Numbered from the stretch's first letter, positions 51,617 to 62,785 are shown. The stretch: 64,000 bases of DNA from Ahaetulla prasina (GCF_028640845.1 NC_080539.1:366873233-366937232), one strand, 5' to 3'. Made by a program: numbers and translations. The notes: generated by a model from the letters alone, not told the origin.

Positions 51617-54600
51617 ATGGCAAATAAAATCTTGACTTGGAATGTCAATGGTTTGAACTCAGCTCAGAAGAGAAGAAAAATATTTCATTATTTGAAACAA
51701 TTTAAAATGATGTTATTTGCTTACAAGAAACGCATATTAAATTATCAGATCAAAAGTACCTAATAAACTCAAAGTTAGGTAAACATTTTGTTGCTTCAGC
51801 TTTGGAGAAAAACATGGCATAGTGGTTTATTTGAGAAAAGATATACCAGCCAAGTTAATAGAGGCAGATATTCACGGAAGATATATTGCTATTGAACTTA
51901 CAATAGAAACAAAAGGACTCTCTTGCTTGGTATATATGCACCCAATCAGCAACAAGAAAAATTTTATAGAATGTTATATGATAAGTTGATTCTATGGGAT
52001 TATAAATCGTGTATTATATTGGGAGATTGGAATGGAGTAATAGATACGAAAGGACAAGAGAATTTCTTCCAAGAAGATACCTGCACATGCAAAGCTGCCT
52101 AAATCCTTTTTGATATGATAGAAGATTTTGAGTTAAGAGATGTATGGAGACTGGAATTTGGAGGAAAGAGACTATACTTTTTCTCTGATAGGCATCAATC
52201 CTTCTCACGTATTGATTTTATTTTAATTTCTAATGATTTGCTTTTTAGGGTGAAGAAAACTAAGATATTTCCAAGATGTTTGTCTGATCATAGTCCTGTT
52301 TGGATGGAATTGCAATATGGAAAAGAGGGTAGAAGAACTTGGAGATTAAATGAAAATTTGTTTAGATATCAGGATAATGTAAATCAATGTAAAAAGCAGA
52401 TGAAAGAATTTTTTGATTATAATTTGAATAATGAAACATCGATAGAAATGGTTTGGGACTCCAGTAAAGCTTTTATGAGAGGTGTATTAATATATCTTAA
52501 TAATAGACAGAGAAATAAGCAACAAAGACAGCGTAGGTATTTAGAAGAGGAAATTTATAAGAAACAACAATTATTAATACATAATCCACATGATCAAAAA
52601 CTTAAAGATGCAATAAAGTTACTACAGAATCAATTTAATATGATAATGGCTGATCAGGTGGCAACAAATATACAATATGCCAAACATAATACTTTTGTAA
52701 TGCAAATAGACCTGGTAGGTGGTTAGCATACACTTTAAGGAAAAGACAAAACAACGTACTATAGAAAAATAGAATATAAAGGTAAGAGAGATATCAACAG
52801 GATAAAATTAAAAAGCTTTTTAGAATATTATACAAATTTATATCTTAAAGATAATATATTGAATAGGGATATTGATAATTATTTGAAGGAATATAAGGTT
52901 AAAAATTTAACTTTAGAACAAACGGATGAACTGAATCGCCTATAACCTCGGAAGAAATTATTTTGGTAATTAAACAATTAAAATGGGGAAAACTCCTGGT
53001 ACGGATGGGCTTACAGTTAGTTATTATAGGAATTTACAGGATGAGATGTTAGGTCCACTTAAGGAATTATTTAATCAGATACAACTAGGAGGGGAATTCT
53101 CATGGAGAACCTCTTTTATTTCATTGATACCAAAGAGGAACAGGATTGTTCTAAACCTGGGAATTATAGGCCAATCTCACTTTTAAATAATGATTATAAG
53201 ATTTTGTTAAAATAATAGCTAATAGATTAATGTTGATTCTGCAGCGAAGAATTCATAATGATCAATCTGGATTTATAAAAGGGAGACAGATGAGGAATAA
53301 TGTTAGGCAGATTGTTAATTTACTGGAGTACTTAGAAAAGAAAAATTTTATTCCAGCAGCATTTATTTTCTCGATGCAGAGAAAGCTTTTGATCGATTGC
53401 ATTGGGATTTTTATTTAAATTAATAGAAAAGATGCAATTTGGAGATGGTTTTTAAGAATAATTAGGCAATTTATGGAGAGCAAACAGCACAGATTATAAT
53501 CAATGGTAGCTTAACAGAACCTTTTAAGATTGCGAAAGGAACAAGACAGGGATGTCCTTTATCACCATTATTGTTTATTTTAACTCTAGAACCATTATTG
53601 GATAAAATACGAGAAGTAAAGGAGATAGAGGGAATTAGAGTTAGACAGTATGAATATAAGTTAAGAGCTTTTGCAGATGATTTGGTGATTACTTTAACAA
53701 ACCCTATAAATTCTAGTAAATCTTTGTTGGAAATAATTGATCAATATGGGAATGTCTCAGGGTTTAAGGTAAATCAGAAAAAGACAAAAGTGATAATAAA
53801 AAATATGGCCAGACAACAGAAAGAAAAACTAGAGGAAGTAACAGGATTTGAAATTGTAAAGAAGGTTAAGTATTTAGGGGTTTATATTACGTCATCAAAT
53901 GTGAAATTGTATAAGAATAACTATGAGGTTTTATGGCAAAAAGTTCAGAAGGAGTTGATTGTTTGGAAAAAATTGCAATTATCTTTGCTGGGGAGAATTG
54001 CTGCTATTAAAATGAATGTTTTACCTAGATTTTTATTCCTCTTTCAGATGATACCAATAATTAAGAAAGATAAGAATCTTGAGGAATGGCAGAAGGGAAT
54101 TAACAAATTTATATGGGAAGGTAAAAAAGCTAGGGTTAAAATGAAAATAATTCAAGATTCTCGGAAAGGGAGGTTTAAAATGCCTAATTTTAAATTATAT
54201 TATGAAGCAGCTGCTCTCTGCAATAAGTGATTGGTTTAATTTAACAGAGGACAGAATTTTGAATATAGAAGGTTATGATTTGCTATATGGATGGCATGCA
54301 TATTTAATTTATGACAAAAAGTGGATAAGGCCTTTAAAAATCATGTGCTAAGAAATGCCCTTCATGTGTTTGGAAAAATACTCTTATAAACTAAATTATA
54401 AGGTTCCTATATGGGCAAGTCCTAGACATACAGTAGAAAATATAAACATAGAACAGAATCAGGAAATGATTACATATAAAGATCTTTTGTATACTGAAAG
54501 AGGTAATTTGCAGTTAAAATCTCTGCAAGTATTAAGAGAGGAAGGAAAAATTATACTTGGTTTCAATATGAGCAACTACGTGCTAGATGGAAGGAGATCA

Positions 54601-55332
54601 GAAAATTGGTATAGAGCAGAACGAGGGAAATTTGGTAAAGCAAATTAGAAATCAGTCTCAGGAGCATATAAAGAGATTGTATAATGTGTTACTTGAAATA
54701 GATTCTGAAAGGGACTTGGTAAAGGACTGTATGATAAAGTGGGCACAAAATTTTCAGGAGCCAATATTATTGGAAACTTGGGAAAAATTTGGGTTAGAAA
54801 TGTTAAATTCACGCAGGCACAGAATCTGAGGGAAAATTTTTATAAAATGTTTTATAGATGGCATCTAGATCCTAAAAAATTATCGTGTATGTATCCAGAT
54901 ATGCAAGCAAAATGTTGGAGATGTAATTGTGATGACGCTACATATTTTCACATTTGGTGGACTTGTAAGGACATAAAGGCCTTTTGGATAAAAATTTGGT
55001 GGATTTTACAAAATGTTTTGGAAAAGAAGATAAAGTTCCTGCCGCAATTTTTTTTGTTGGGAATTATTACGGATTGTACAGTAATTGAGACTAAATTGAT
55101 TTTAAACCTAATAACAGCAGCAAGATTACTAATAGGACAATACTGGAAGAAAAAAGAAGTACCTACAATAGAAGAATGGATATTGAAGGTTGCCAATTTG
55201 GCTGAGATGGCGAAGATATCAGCCTTTTTGAAAGACAATACGCAAGAAAGATACTTAAAGGAATGGAAAAAATGGATTGACTATATTCAACGTAGATATC
55301 AGACTAAGAGTTATCAGACTGTTTTTGAATGA
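51617..55332 (+). pseudogene. L1 ORF2 (endonuclease / reverse transcriptase), frameshifted
   Basis: Starts MANKILTWNVNGLNSAQKRR, the endonuclease N-terminus with its metal-binding Asn. The frame is lost near 51705, where the CLQETHI block continues one frame over. Later segments carry SRIDFILIS and SDHSPVWMEL (endonuclease end), KTPGTDGLTVSYY, the broken PGNYRPISLLN block, QSGFIKGRQ, LRAFADDLVITL with the RT catalytic pair (FADD, 53669-53680), LLGRIAAIKMNVLPRFLFLF and a C-terminal Cys-rich knuckle KCWRCNCDDATYFHIWWTC. Several single-base shifts (about 51705, 52925, 53200, 53375, 54230, 54640) make it non-functional as it stands. Confidence 0.9.
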
Positions 55333-55682
55333 TTATGATGTATTATTCTTGATTGTTTTTGGGGGAAGTTAGGAATTGATGATTGTAGGGGTATAATTAA
55401 GTTGGGATGAAATTTTTTTAGCATATGTTTGTTTTATTTTTAACTATACCTTGTGCCCGTTCCGGGAAGTCGGGGGGGGGAGGGGGGTTGTGAAGGGAGG
55501 GGAGAGGAGGGGGGGAAAGGGGGAAAAAATTTTTGTAAAACTTTTTGAATAAAAAAAAAAAAGCAGAGTCAGAAATAGTTAGTACTGGTTAGTAAATGAT
55601 AATATGCTGACTCTGTAAACCACTTTAAGAGGGCTGTAAAGAAATATGAAGCGGTATATAAGTCTAAGTGCTATTGCTTTTG

Positions 55683-55827
55683 CTACTAACTTAACAATTG
55701 CAGCGATTCACTTAACAACTGTGGTAAGAAAGGACGCAAAATGGGGCAAAATTCACTTAACAAATGTTTCACTTAGCAACAGAAATTTTGGGCTCAGTTG
55801 TGGTTGTAAGTCAAGGGCTACCTGTAC
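55683..55827 (+). mobile_element. Tigger/pogo-like MITE, right half
   Basis: 'actaacttaacaattgcagc' through GGTTGTAAGTCAAGGGCTAC and CTGTA. The left half is missing; a SINE-like GAAGCGGTATATAAGTCTAA block precedes it at 55645. Confidence 0.65.
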
Positions 55828-56035
55828 TTTATTTGGCCAAGCGTGTTAAGACACACAAGCTATTTGTCTCCGGTGCGGAAGCTCTCCGAGTACATGCAAA
55901 ACAATAGAGTAATCATCATCAGCATCATCAGCATCATGATACCAATAAAAGGAGGTAGTAGAGAAGATGAGAAGGAAAATAATAACATTATAGCCATACC
56001 ACATGGGTATATATACTTAGACTTAAGAGAGTACT
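55828..56035 (-). mobile_element. CR1-type LINE 3' end (Snake1-like), degraded
   Basis: CTTTATTTGGCCAAGCGTGT, AAGACACACAAGCTATTTGT and GCGGAAGCTCTCCGAGTACA match the family without the AATAG run. Confidence 0.62.
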
Positions 56036-56038
56036 GTG

Positions 56039-56446
56039 CAGGGGTGGGCTTCAAAAATTTTAGCAAGGGGTTCTCTGCCCAGTTTCTGGGTGGGTGTGGC
56101 CATGGTGGGCAAGGCCTAGTTGGCCTCCTGTACCATGGTGGGGGGGGGGTTGCCCTCCCCAGGCTCCAGAGGCTTCTCTCGTGCCTCTGGGAGGGCGAAA
56201 GTGGCCTCCTCAGGCTCTGGAGACCCCTCCCAAACTTCTGGTAGGCCCGTTTTTCGCCCTCCCTGAGACTCCGTGCATGCCCTGCACTTACCTGCATCCA
56301 AAACGGGCCGCGTGGGGACTCCTGGGAAGGGTGGGGCGGGGTGGGTGGGGCCAGCCAGGAGTGGGATTTGGGAGTTCTCTGAACTGCACAAAATCTTAGC
56401 TAGAGGTTCTCCCGAACTCCCGCGAACCCCCAGCAGCCCAAGCCTG
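56039..56446. mobile_element. hAT-type element
   Basis: CAGGGGTGGGCTTCAAAAAT at the left and CAGCAGCCCAAGCCTG at the right. GC-rich interior with GGCCTCCTCAGGCTCTGGAG-type blocks shared, inverted, with 59694-60124. No clear 8-bp duplication. Confidence 0.65.
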
Positions 56447-56924
56447 TGGGAATTAGGTGTTCAGCAGATTGATGACACAAGGGAAAAAACTGTCCCTGTG
56501 TCTAGTTGTTTTAGCAAACAATGTCCTCTAGCGACGTCCCAAGAGAAAGAGTTGAAACTCAGCCTTCCTTCTGACCCATGCAACATGCACTTTCTCAATG
56601 GAAGGCAGACTGGTTGCAATTATTTTTTTTTTGGCAGTCTTAACTATCCGTTGAAGTCTGCACCTGTCTTGTTTGGTTGCTGGACCAAACCAGACAGTTA
56701 TAGAATGAGAAATATAAGCTTTAAGTGCTACCGCTATCGCTACAGTTGTTGAAATCACAACCCCGCTCTTCTGCTTCAGAAATAGGATCAGGTAAATTAG
56801 AATCCCAAATTTCAGAAGCATCCCCTCCCCACACCTCTCATGCCACGCAGGATGTCTCTTGCATGAATAGAGTGACACATGTATTTTTTACTCTGTTTGA
56901 AAGCGTCCCTCAATTCAAAGGTGG
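56447..56924 (-). other. CAMK4: CAMK4 first-intron sequence, mostly unclassified
   Basis: 56447-56720 resembles a LINE 3' part (GGAATTAGGTGTTCAGCAGA, TTGATGACACAAGGGAAAAA) of the Snake1-like type, minus sense. The remainder to 56924 is not recognised. Confidence 0.4.
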
Positions 56925-57437
56925 TGTCATGTCCCACTCCTCCTCTGACGGCCGGGTCTGGGAAATCTGTATCAAGCGTGGCCACGAAGCCTCTGCAGCT
57001 GTGCCAAATTCCTGTCAGAGTTCTCAGGGCAGGCAGGAATCCAAGGTGTGACTTCAGCAACCAGATGAGACTGTGCCTGACTCAAGGAATGCCAAAAAGC
57101 AGATCCTTTATATAGGCCATGGGGTGTGGCTCCATGACTCAGCACTTATCCAGACCTGCCTCTCCCTTCCTTTTGCTGACGTCGCCTCTCCATTCTCCGG
57201 AAGCGGGGATCTGTCCACTGTGTCTTTTCATCCTCAGCTGCCGGCAATTCTAGCTCGTGGCTGGCTTCGTGCTCACACGCTGTAGGGAGGTTTGTTTGCT
57301 CAGTCTGTCCGGGCCTGGTGCCAGGGCTGGGGGCTGGAGACATGCCAGGCCATTCTTCTTCACTATCAGTCTCTGGCTCAGATAGCAGGAGATGGGAGGA
57401 GCCCGGCTGAGGAGAGGAGGGCGGGTGAGGCACAACA
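56925..57437 (-). mobile_element. Solo LTR with perfect 5-bp target duplication
   Basis: Plus-strand ends TGTCATGTCCCACTCC and GGGTGAGGCACAACA; flanks GGTGG at 56920-56924 and 57438-57442. In LTR sense a TATATAAAGGATCTGC box lies near 57098-57113. Same family as 46966-47546 but without its triple repeat. Confidence 0.88.
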
Positions 57438-57442
57438 GGTGG

Positions 57443-57911
57443 ATGGCTCTTGGTAATTTAGCAGAGATGAACTTGAGTTTTCTTGGCAACAGGTAAAAGG
57501 CGCTTGGCTCTTGCATGCAGGGGGGATGTTTGCTCAACGTGAATCTTACCGATTTATTCTGTTGTTTCCCCACCAACTGATCAGATCTGACTCAGATCTG
57601 GTTTTTCGAGATTAGCTAGGACTGGCTAGCTGGGTGCTTTTACTGACTGGGATTGAAAGCAGGGTGTAAATCAAATCTTGCAAAGAAACCCCAAATCTTC
57701 ATTATGGATTTATATAGCTACCTATTTCACCGATGTGCCTCTGGGCGGCGCACACATTTGAAATAACACAAACCAAAAAAACAATCAAAACAATGAGAAC
57801 AAAGCCATTAAAACAATTAAAAACTATAAATAGAAAACCAAGAAGCAAACAAAGAACAGGAGAGTGTATTCACTCAGAATCTCACCATCAATACAGCCCT
57901 CTCACAGGGTC
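57443..57911 (-). other. CAMK4: CAMK4 first-intron sequence, unclassified
   Basis: No gene is seen. An L2-like trace (TTTATATAGCTACCTATTTC, then CTGGGCGGCGCACACA) may be present near 57710. Confidence 0.35.
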
Positions 57912-58570
57912 CATACAGGTGGTCCTCGACTTATGACAATGCTTAGCAGCCTTACAGAGTTAGAACCCGGGGTGAAATCCAGCAGGTTCTGACAGGTTCT
58001 GGAGAAAATTTTGAGTAGTTTGGAGAACCGGCAAATGCTGGCCCCAGAGTGGGGTGGGAATGGAAATTTTGCAGTATCCTTCCCCTGGAGTGGGGTGGGA
58101 ATGGTGATTTTGCAGTATCCTTCCCCTGGAGTGGGGTGGGAATGGGGATTTTGCAGTATCCTTCCCCTGGAGTGGGGTGGGAATGGAGATTTTTGCAGTA
58201 TCCTTTCCTTCCACACCTACCAAGCCACGCCCACCAAGCCACACCACGCCTACCAAGCCAATGCCCACAGAACCGGTAGTAAAAAATATTGGATTTCACC
58301 ACTGGTTACAACCGAGTTCCCTGGGAGTGCTTACAACCCAGTTCCTAAATTACGACAGTTGCTTCCCCTCCCCCCTGTAGTCACATAACCACGTTTTACA
58401 ACGATTTTGCTGAAAACGGACATTTAATTTATTTGGCAAAACTGGCTCATAGTGAACTATTAATTCGCTGAACAACGATGGTGTTTGCTTAATGACCACT
58501 GCAAAAAAGTTGCGACTTACAACAATGATGGCCAGGCTCCATTCCGGTCGTAAGTCGAGGACTACGTACC
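57912..58570. mobile_element. Tigger/pogo-like MITE split by a hAT element
   Basis: TACAGGTGGTCCTCGACTTA at the left and GTAAGTCGAGGACTACGTA at the right. Confidence 0.8.
57967..58304. mobile_element. hAT-type element with a 41-bp internal minisatellite
   Basis: Ends CCGGGGTGAAATCCAGCAGG and (inverse) CAGTGGTGAAATCC; flanks GTTAGAAC (57959-57966) and GTTACAAC (58305-58312). The unit GGAGTGGGGTGGGAATGG..GATTTTGCAGTATCC is repeated four times at about 58042-58205. Confidence 0.85.
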
Positions 58571-58631
58571 AAGGTAGTCCTCCACTTACAACAGTTCGTT
58601 TAATGACAGTTCAAAGTTACAACGGAACTGA

Positions 58632-58759
58632 CGTAACCCTGAATTATGTCATTGCAATGCAAATTCAGTCCTTTCCAACACAGATGATCTCATGCATGGC
58701 TAAAAGTAACAGAACTTGCAACATGTCAATAAAAGCCTTTAATCTAAAAAAAAAATAAG
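58632..58759 (+). pseudogene. Processed RNA fragment with poly(A), source unknown
   Basis: About 115 bp ending AATAAAAGCCTTTAATCT followed by a 10-base A run. The AATAAA signal is about 12 bases before the tail. The flanks AGTTACAACGGAACTGA (58615-58631) and AGTTACGATGGCACTGA (58760-58776) are a 17-bp target duplication with three differences. This fits an L1-driven insertion of the 3' end of a polyadenylated transcript. I do not recognise the source gene. Confidence 0.6.
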
Positions 58760-59036
58760 AGTTACGATGGCACTGAAAAAAGTGACTTAGGACCATTTTT
58801 CAGAGTTATGACTTTTGCAGCATTCCATGGTCATGTGATCAAAATTCAGACGCTTGGCTGGTTCGTATTTATGACGGTTGCAGTGTCCCAAGGTCACGTG
58901 ATCCCCTTTTGCAACCTTCTGACCAGCAAAGTCAGTGGGGGAAGCCAGATTCACTTAACAACCGGGTTACTAACTTATCCACTGCATAGACTCACTTAAC
59001 AACTGGGGCAAGAAAGGTCACAAAATGGGACAAAGC

Positions 59037-59173
59037 CAGTGATGGGATTCAAGTAATTTAACAACCGGTTCTCTGCCCTAATGATTTCTTCCAACAACCA
59101 GTTTGCCAAACTGCTCAGAAAGTTAACAACCAGTTCTCCCGAAGTGGTGCGAACTGGCTGAATCCCACCACTG
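59037..59173. mobile_element. hAT-type element with perfect 8-bp target duplication
   Basis: Ends CAGTGATGGGATTCAAG and (inverse) CAGTGGTGGGATTCAGCC; flanks GACAAAGC at 59029-59036 and 59174-59181. 137 bp, non-coding. Confidence 0.9.
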
Positions 59174-59440
59174 GACAAAGCCCACTTGACAAATGTCTCA
59201 CTTAAGAAGAGAAATTTTGGGCTGAATTGCAGTTGTAAGTCGAGGACTTACATGGGAGGTATTTCCATGGGAACACCGGGGCCAATGAAAAACCCAGTTT
59301 TCAGCCTCTTCCAGAAAATCAATAGATATCAGGTGCAAACAACCAGACTAAATTAGCTACTTTATTGTTCTCTGCCTGTTACACAAGAATCTCCATAGAC
59401 CGGCAACTTTGCCTGGAAACGACCAGATAAGGCTCTAAGG

Positions 59441-59665
59441 CAGCGATCTCCAATTTTCCAACTCGGTGGATCAGTGGCAGCGGGGAGGGGGGGGAAAGCG
59501 GGGGAGGGGAATGGAGATGCTTTTATGCTTGTGCATGTTGCTTTCACAAATGCAGCTTTGCACATACGTCCATACACATGTGCACTCACCTACTACTTCC
59601 ACAGCCCAGTTCTAAATGGGCTGCGGCCCGGCACTGGGCCACAGACCAGGGGTTGGGAACCTCTT
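59441..59665. mobile_element. hAT-type element
   Basis: CAGCGATCTCCAATTTTCCA at the left and GGGGTTGGGAACCTCTT at the right; flanks CTCTAAGG (59433-59440) and TTCTAAGG (59666-59673). Confidence 0.75.
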
Positions 59666-59693
59666 TTCTAAGGTATTGAAAGGGGCACAGATC

Positions 59694-60124
59694 CAGGGGT
59701 GGGCTGCTGGCGGTTCGGGAGATCCTCTAGCTAAGATTCTGTGCAGTTCGGAGAACCCCCAAATCCCATTCCTGGCTGGTCCCGCACACCCTGCCCCTCC
59801 CACGAGTCCGCATGCAGCCCATTTTGGATGCAGGTAAGTGCAGGGCGTGCGCAGAGGCTCAGGGAGAGCGAAAAACGGGCCTAGCGGAAGTCCTGGAAGG
59901 CCATAAACGGCCTCCTTTCCGGCTTCCAGAGGGCCTCTGGAGCTTGGGGAGGCTGTTTTTGCCTTCCCGGAGGCTCAAGGAAAGCCTCCAGTGCCTGGGC
60001 AGGGCAAAAATGCCACCCCCCCGGCCGTGGTGCAGGAGGCCAACTAGGCCACGCCCACCATGGCCACACCCACCCAGCAACCAGGTGGAGAACCCCTTGC
60101 TAAAATTTTTAAAGCCCATCCCTG
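59694..60124. mobile_element. hAT-type element with 8-bp target duplication
   Basis: CAGGGGTGGGCTGCTGGCGG at the left and AAAGCCCATCCCTG at the right; flanks CACAGATC (59686-59693) and CTCAGATC (60125-60132). Confidence 0.82.
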
Positions 60125-60270
60125 CTCAGATCTAGCTCTTTTATGTTTAATCCAGGGTGATTCCCCACTTGAAACCCTTCACCCCACTGGGATTTTTCCT
60201 TTCCAACAGTAAGGTTGGGACCAATCTCACCTCCTTAAAGGTGCACTTAATTCCTGGTGACTTCCTAGAC

Positions 60271-60790
60271 CAGTGATGGCTAACCTTTTTGCCATCGCGT
60301 GCCAAAAGTGGGGGTCGTGGGGGGAGGGGATCGCGTGTGTGCCCACACTCATAATTCAATGCACTCCACCACCACTGCTCCCTCCGCTTTTGGCCCGTGA
60401 TGGCATGATGGGCCTGGTAGGCCTGTTTTTTGTCCTCCCCTGGCTCCAGAGGCTTTCCTGGAGCCTGGGGAGGGCGAAAATGGCCTTCCCCGTCCTCCTG
60501 GAGGCCGGAAATGGCCCGTTTCCCGACTTCCGGTGGGACCGAACAACCCATTCTTCCCCCTCCCCAGGCTCCAGAGGCTTTCTAGGAGCCTGGGGAAGGC
60601 GAAAACGGCCTCCCACCCCCAGAGGCCAAAAACAGCCCATTTCCCGACTTCCAGTGGGCCCGGAAGGCCAAAAATCAGCTGGCCAGCATGCACATGCGGG
60701 CTGGAGCTGAGCTAGGGCAACACTCAAGTGCCCATAGATATGGCTCCGCGTGCCACCTGTGGCACGCGTGCCATAGGTTCGCCATCATGG
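60271..60790. mobile_element. hAT-type element with perfect 8-bp target duplication
   Basis: CAGTGATGGCTAACCTTTTT at the left and GGTTCGCCATCATGG at the right; flanks TCCTAGAC at 60263-60270 and 60791-60798. GC-rich 520-bp interior with inverted CTTCCGGTGGGACCG blocks. The intact relative of 832-1378. Confidence 0.85.
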
Positions 60791-60798
60791 TCCTAGAC

Positions 60799-60925
60799 CA
60801 GTGTTTCTCCACCTTAGGAAATGGAAGATCTGTGGATCATCTTCCAGAATTCCTCAGCCAGACTTGCTGACTAGGGAATTCTGGGAGTTGAAGTTCCCAC
60901 TTCTTAAAGTTGCCAAGACTGACCC
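60799..60925. mobile_element. hAT-like palindromic MITE, directly adjacent
   Basis: CAGTGTTTCTCCACCTTAGG at the left; CCAGAATTCCTCAGCCAGAC against GGGAATTCTGGGAGTTGAAG inside. It begins at the base after the target duplication of the previous element. Confidence 0.65.
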
Positions 60926-60934
60926 AAAGGTGCC

Positions 60935-61180
60935 TTTTCAGGAAGCAACTGGACTTTCTTGTTTTTGTTTTTGTTTTTCTTTTGAAGACATTTCGCTTCT
61001 CAACCAAGAAGCTTCTTCAGCTCTGACAGGATAGTGGGGAGATCCTGTCAGAGCTGAAGAAGCTTCTTGGATGAAAGCGAAACGTCTTCAAAAGAAACAA
61101 AACAAGAAAGTCTAGTTGCCTCCTGAAAATCAAATAAATAAAAGGCACCTTTGGGACAACCATGAACTGGATGACTCAAA
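60935..61180. mobile_element. Head-to-head inverted pair of Penelope-like ends (candidate)
   Basis: AGGAAGCAACTGGACTTTCT and its inverse AGAAAGTCTAGTTGCCTCCT are the outer arms; AAGCTTCTTCAGCTCTGACA and its inverse lie inside, around a centre at about 61035. The right flank CATGAACTGGATGACTCAAA, then ATCTCTACAGAC matches the left flank of 30560 inverted. Confidence 0.5.
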
Positions 61181-61289
61181 ATCTCTACAGACTTGGCAAG
61201 ATTGAGGTACATTGCCTAAGATTATGCCATTTTCTTGGCTGTGGTATAGAAGTGGATTCCCAGATGTTGTTTTCGATTTTGTTTTTAAA

Positions 61290-61355
61290 TTTCCCAGTCT
61301 AGCCAACAATTCCATGATTACTTAGTGGTCTTCCCTCCAAGTACCAACCATTTCT
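61290..61355 (-). repeat. Degenerate 5S-rRNA-derived fragment (second copy)
   Basis: TTTCCCAGTCTAGCCAACAA, then AGTGGTCTTCCCTCCAAGTA and CCAACCATTTCTGACTTAG follow the inverse 5S rRNA. The preceding block resembles 17570-17590. Confidence 0.4.
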
Positions 61356-61371
61356 GACTTAGATTAGATTT

Positions 61372-61800
61372 AGATTTATTGAATTTTTATACCGCCCTTC
61401 TCCCGAAGGACTCAGGGCGGTTCACAGCCAAAATAAAACAACAATTATATACACAATAAAACAATAGTTAAAAAACTTATTAGATATAAGGCCAAAATTA
61501 AAACCATTTAAAACTGTAAAAACCCCATAAAATTTATATCAAATATTAAAAACTATTAAAATTTCTATGCCAGTCCTGCGCGAATAAATAGGTAAGTCTT
61601 CAACTCGCGGCGGAAGGTCCGAAGGTCAGGCAGTTGATGAAGTCCTGGGGGAAATTCATTCCAGAGGGTGTGAGCCCCCACAGAGAAGGCCCTTCCCCTG
61701 GGGACCGCCAGCCAACATTGCTTGGCGGACGGCACCCTGAGGAGTCCCTCTCTGTGCGAGCGCACAGGTCGGTGGGAGGCATTCGGTAGCATGACTCTTC
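61372..61800 (-). mobile_element. L2-like LINE 3' end
   Basis: TATACCGCCCTTCTCCCGAA; the minus-strand frame 61792-61565 reads RPVRSHREGLLRVPSAKQC, GRAFSVGAHTLWNEFPPGL and LRTFRRELKTYLFIRAGLA, intact apart from truncation. Confidence 0.82.
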
Positions 61801-62785
61801 TTTTGATGTTATTAAGCCTACATATAGACTAGGTTTTAAGACCTGCACTAAACCACGAAGTGTTTGGTGGGGGAGAAATCCCAGCCCCAGCCCCCAGTCA
61901 ATAGTTTTAAACCTCAGCAAATTTCTTAACCAAGCACTTCCCAACTTCCTTCTTCTACAGTGGGTTGAGACTACATCTCCCAGAATTCCTAGCTGATGCC
62001 CACTCTAGCTGGGGAATTCTGGGAATTCTAATCCTTATTTTTTTTCACTTCATCTTCCACTCTATCTGCAGATTCTGGGGAACTTGGTTTATTCTTTCCA
62101 GTGTTAAAAGCACTGAAAACCAGATCAGAGGATTGGGGGAAAATTAGCCACTTTAATCTAAGAACAGTTTTTTGGCAGCACCTTCAAAGAAACCCCCACA
62201 GGAAGACTAAAATAGCAGCATTATGGAACAGCAGAGTCCACGCTACATATGTTCTCTTTTTGCCTGCTAAGAATAGTTCTGCTTTTTTACCTTTGCATCC
62301 TCCAAACTTCATTAAAGGCAGCCCTATCTGGATCAGAGGGGAACACAAAATTAGATAAACCCCTCTCGTGAAATTCACTGCACCCCAATCCTGCCCGTTG
62401 TTTTGTTGCTGTAACGTATTTGGGGGTGGGGGGGGAATCCATTTATGGAAACTATGTCCTAGATTTGATTTCATTTTCCTTTTGACGTAAGACGGCTAGA
62501 AAACTTCTGCAAAATCCAGAAGGCTCCACTGAGGGCAAAGATCATGGCTATCTTTCTTTGGATTAGATAGATGAAGCTGTGGGAAGGGTGCTAAATACGA
62601 AAAAAATACACTGATTTTTCATGGCTTAGCAAGAGGCAGGAATGAAGCTGAGAGAGAGTTGGACAGAAACAGAAAGACAGATGCTACCGCCACGGGTATT
62701 TTGTCAATCTAAGGGACAAGCCCAGTCCACAAATTGGCCTGAGGTTTAACTCACAAGGCGATAACCCTGTGATGGAAAGAAACAC
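61801..62785 (-). other. CAMK4: CAMK4 first-intron sequence, mostly unique
   Basis: A hAT-like palindromic remnant (ACATCTCCCAGAATTCCTAG against GGGGAATTCTGGGAATTCTA) lies at 61965-62030. The rest is not recognised, and no first coding exon of CAMK4 could be identified. Confidence 0.45.

Larger units (their letters stand above)
49971..55559 (+). mobile_element. Near full-length L1 LINE
   Basis: 5' UTR 49971-50563, ORF1 50564-51589, ORF2 51617-55332 with frameshifts, a G-rich 3' UTR (55472-55528) and a poly(A) tail at 55549-55560. Perfect 20-bp target duplications AAAGCAGAGTCAGAAATAGT lie at 49951-49970 and 55560-55579. The start GGAACTTCCGGTGGCGCC is GC-rich, as expected for an L1 promoter. 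The plus orientation is antisense to CAMK4. Confidence 0.95.
58575..59250. mobile_element. Tigger/pogo-like MITE with two insertions
   Basis: AAGGTAGTCCTCCACTTACA at the left and GTAAGTCGAGGACTTACATG at the right. Interrupted by a polyadenylated fragment (58632-58759) and a hAT element (59037-59173). Confidence 0.8.

Noticed and set aside
56094..56399. GC-rich stretch as a CpG-island promoter
   Set aside because: The GC-richness belongs to the interior of a hAT element shared with 59694-60124 and 60271-60790.
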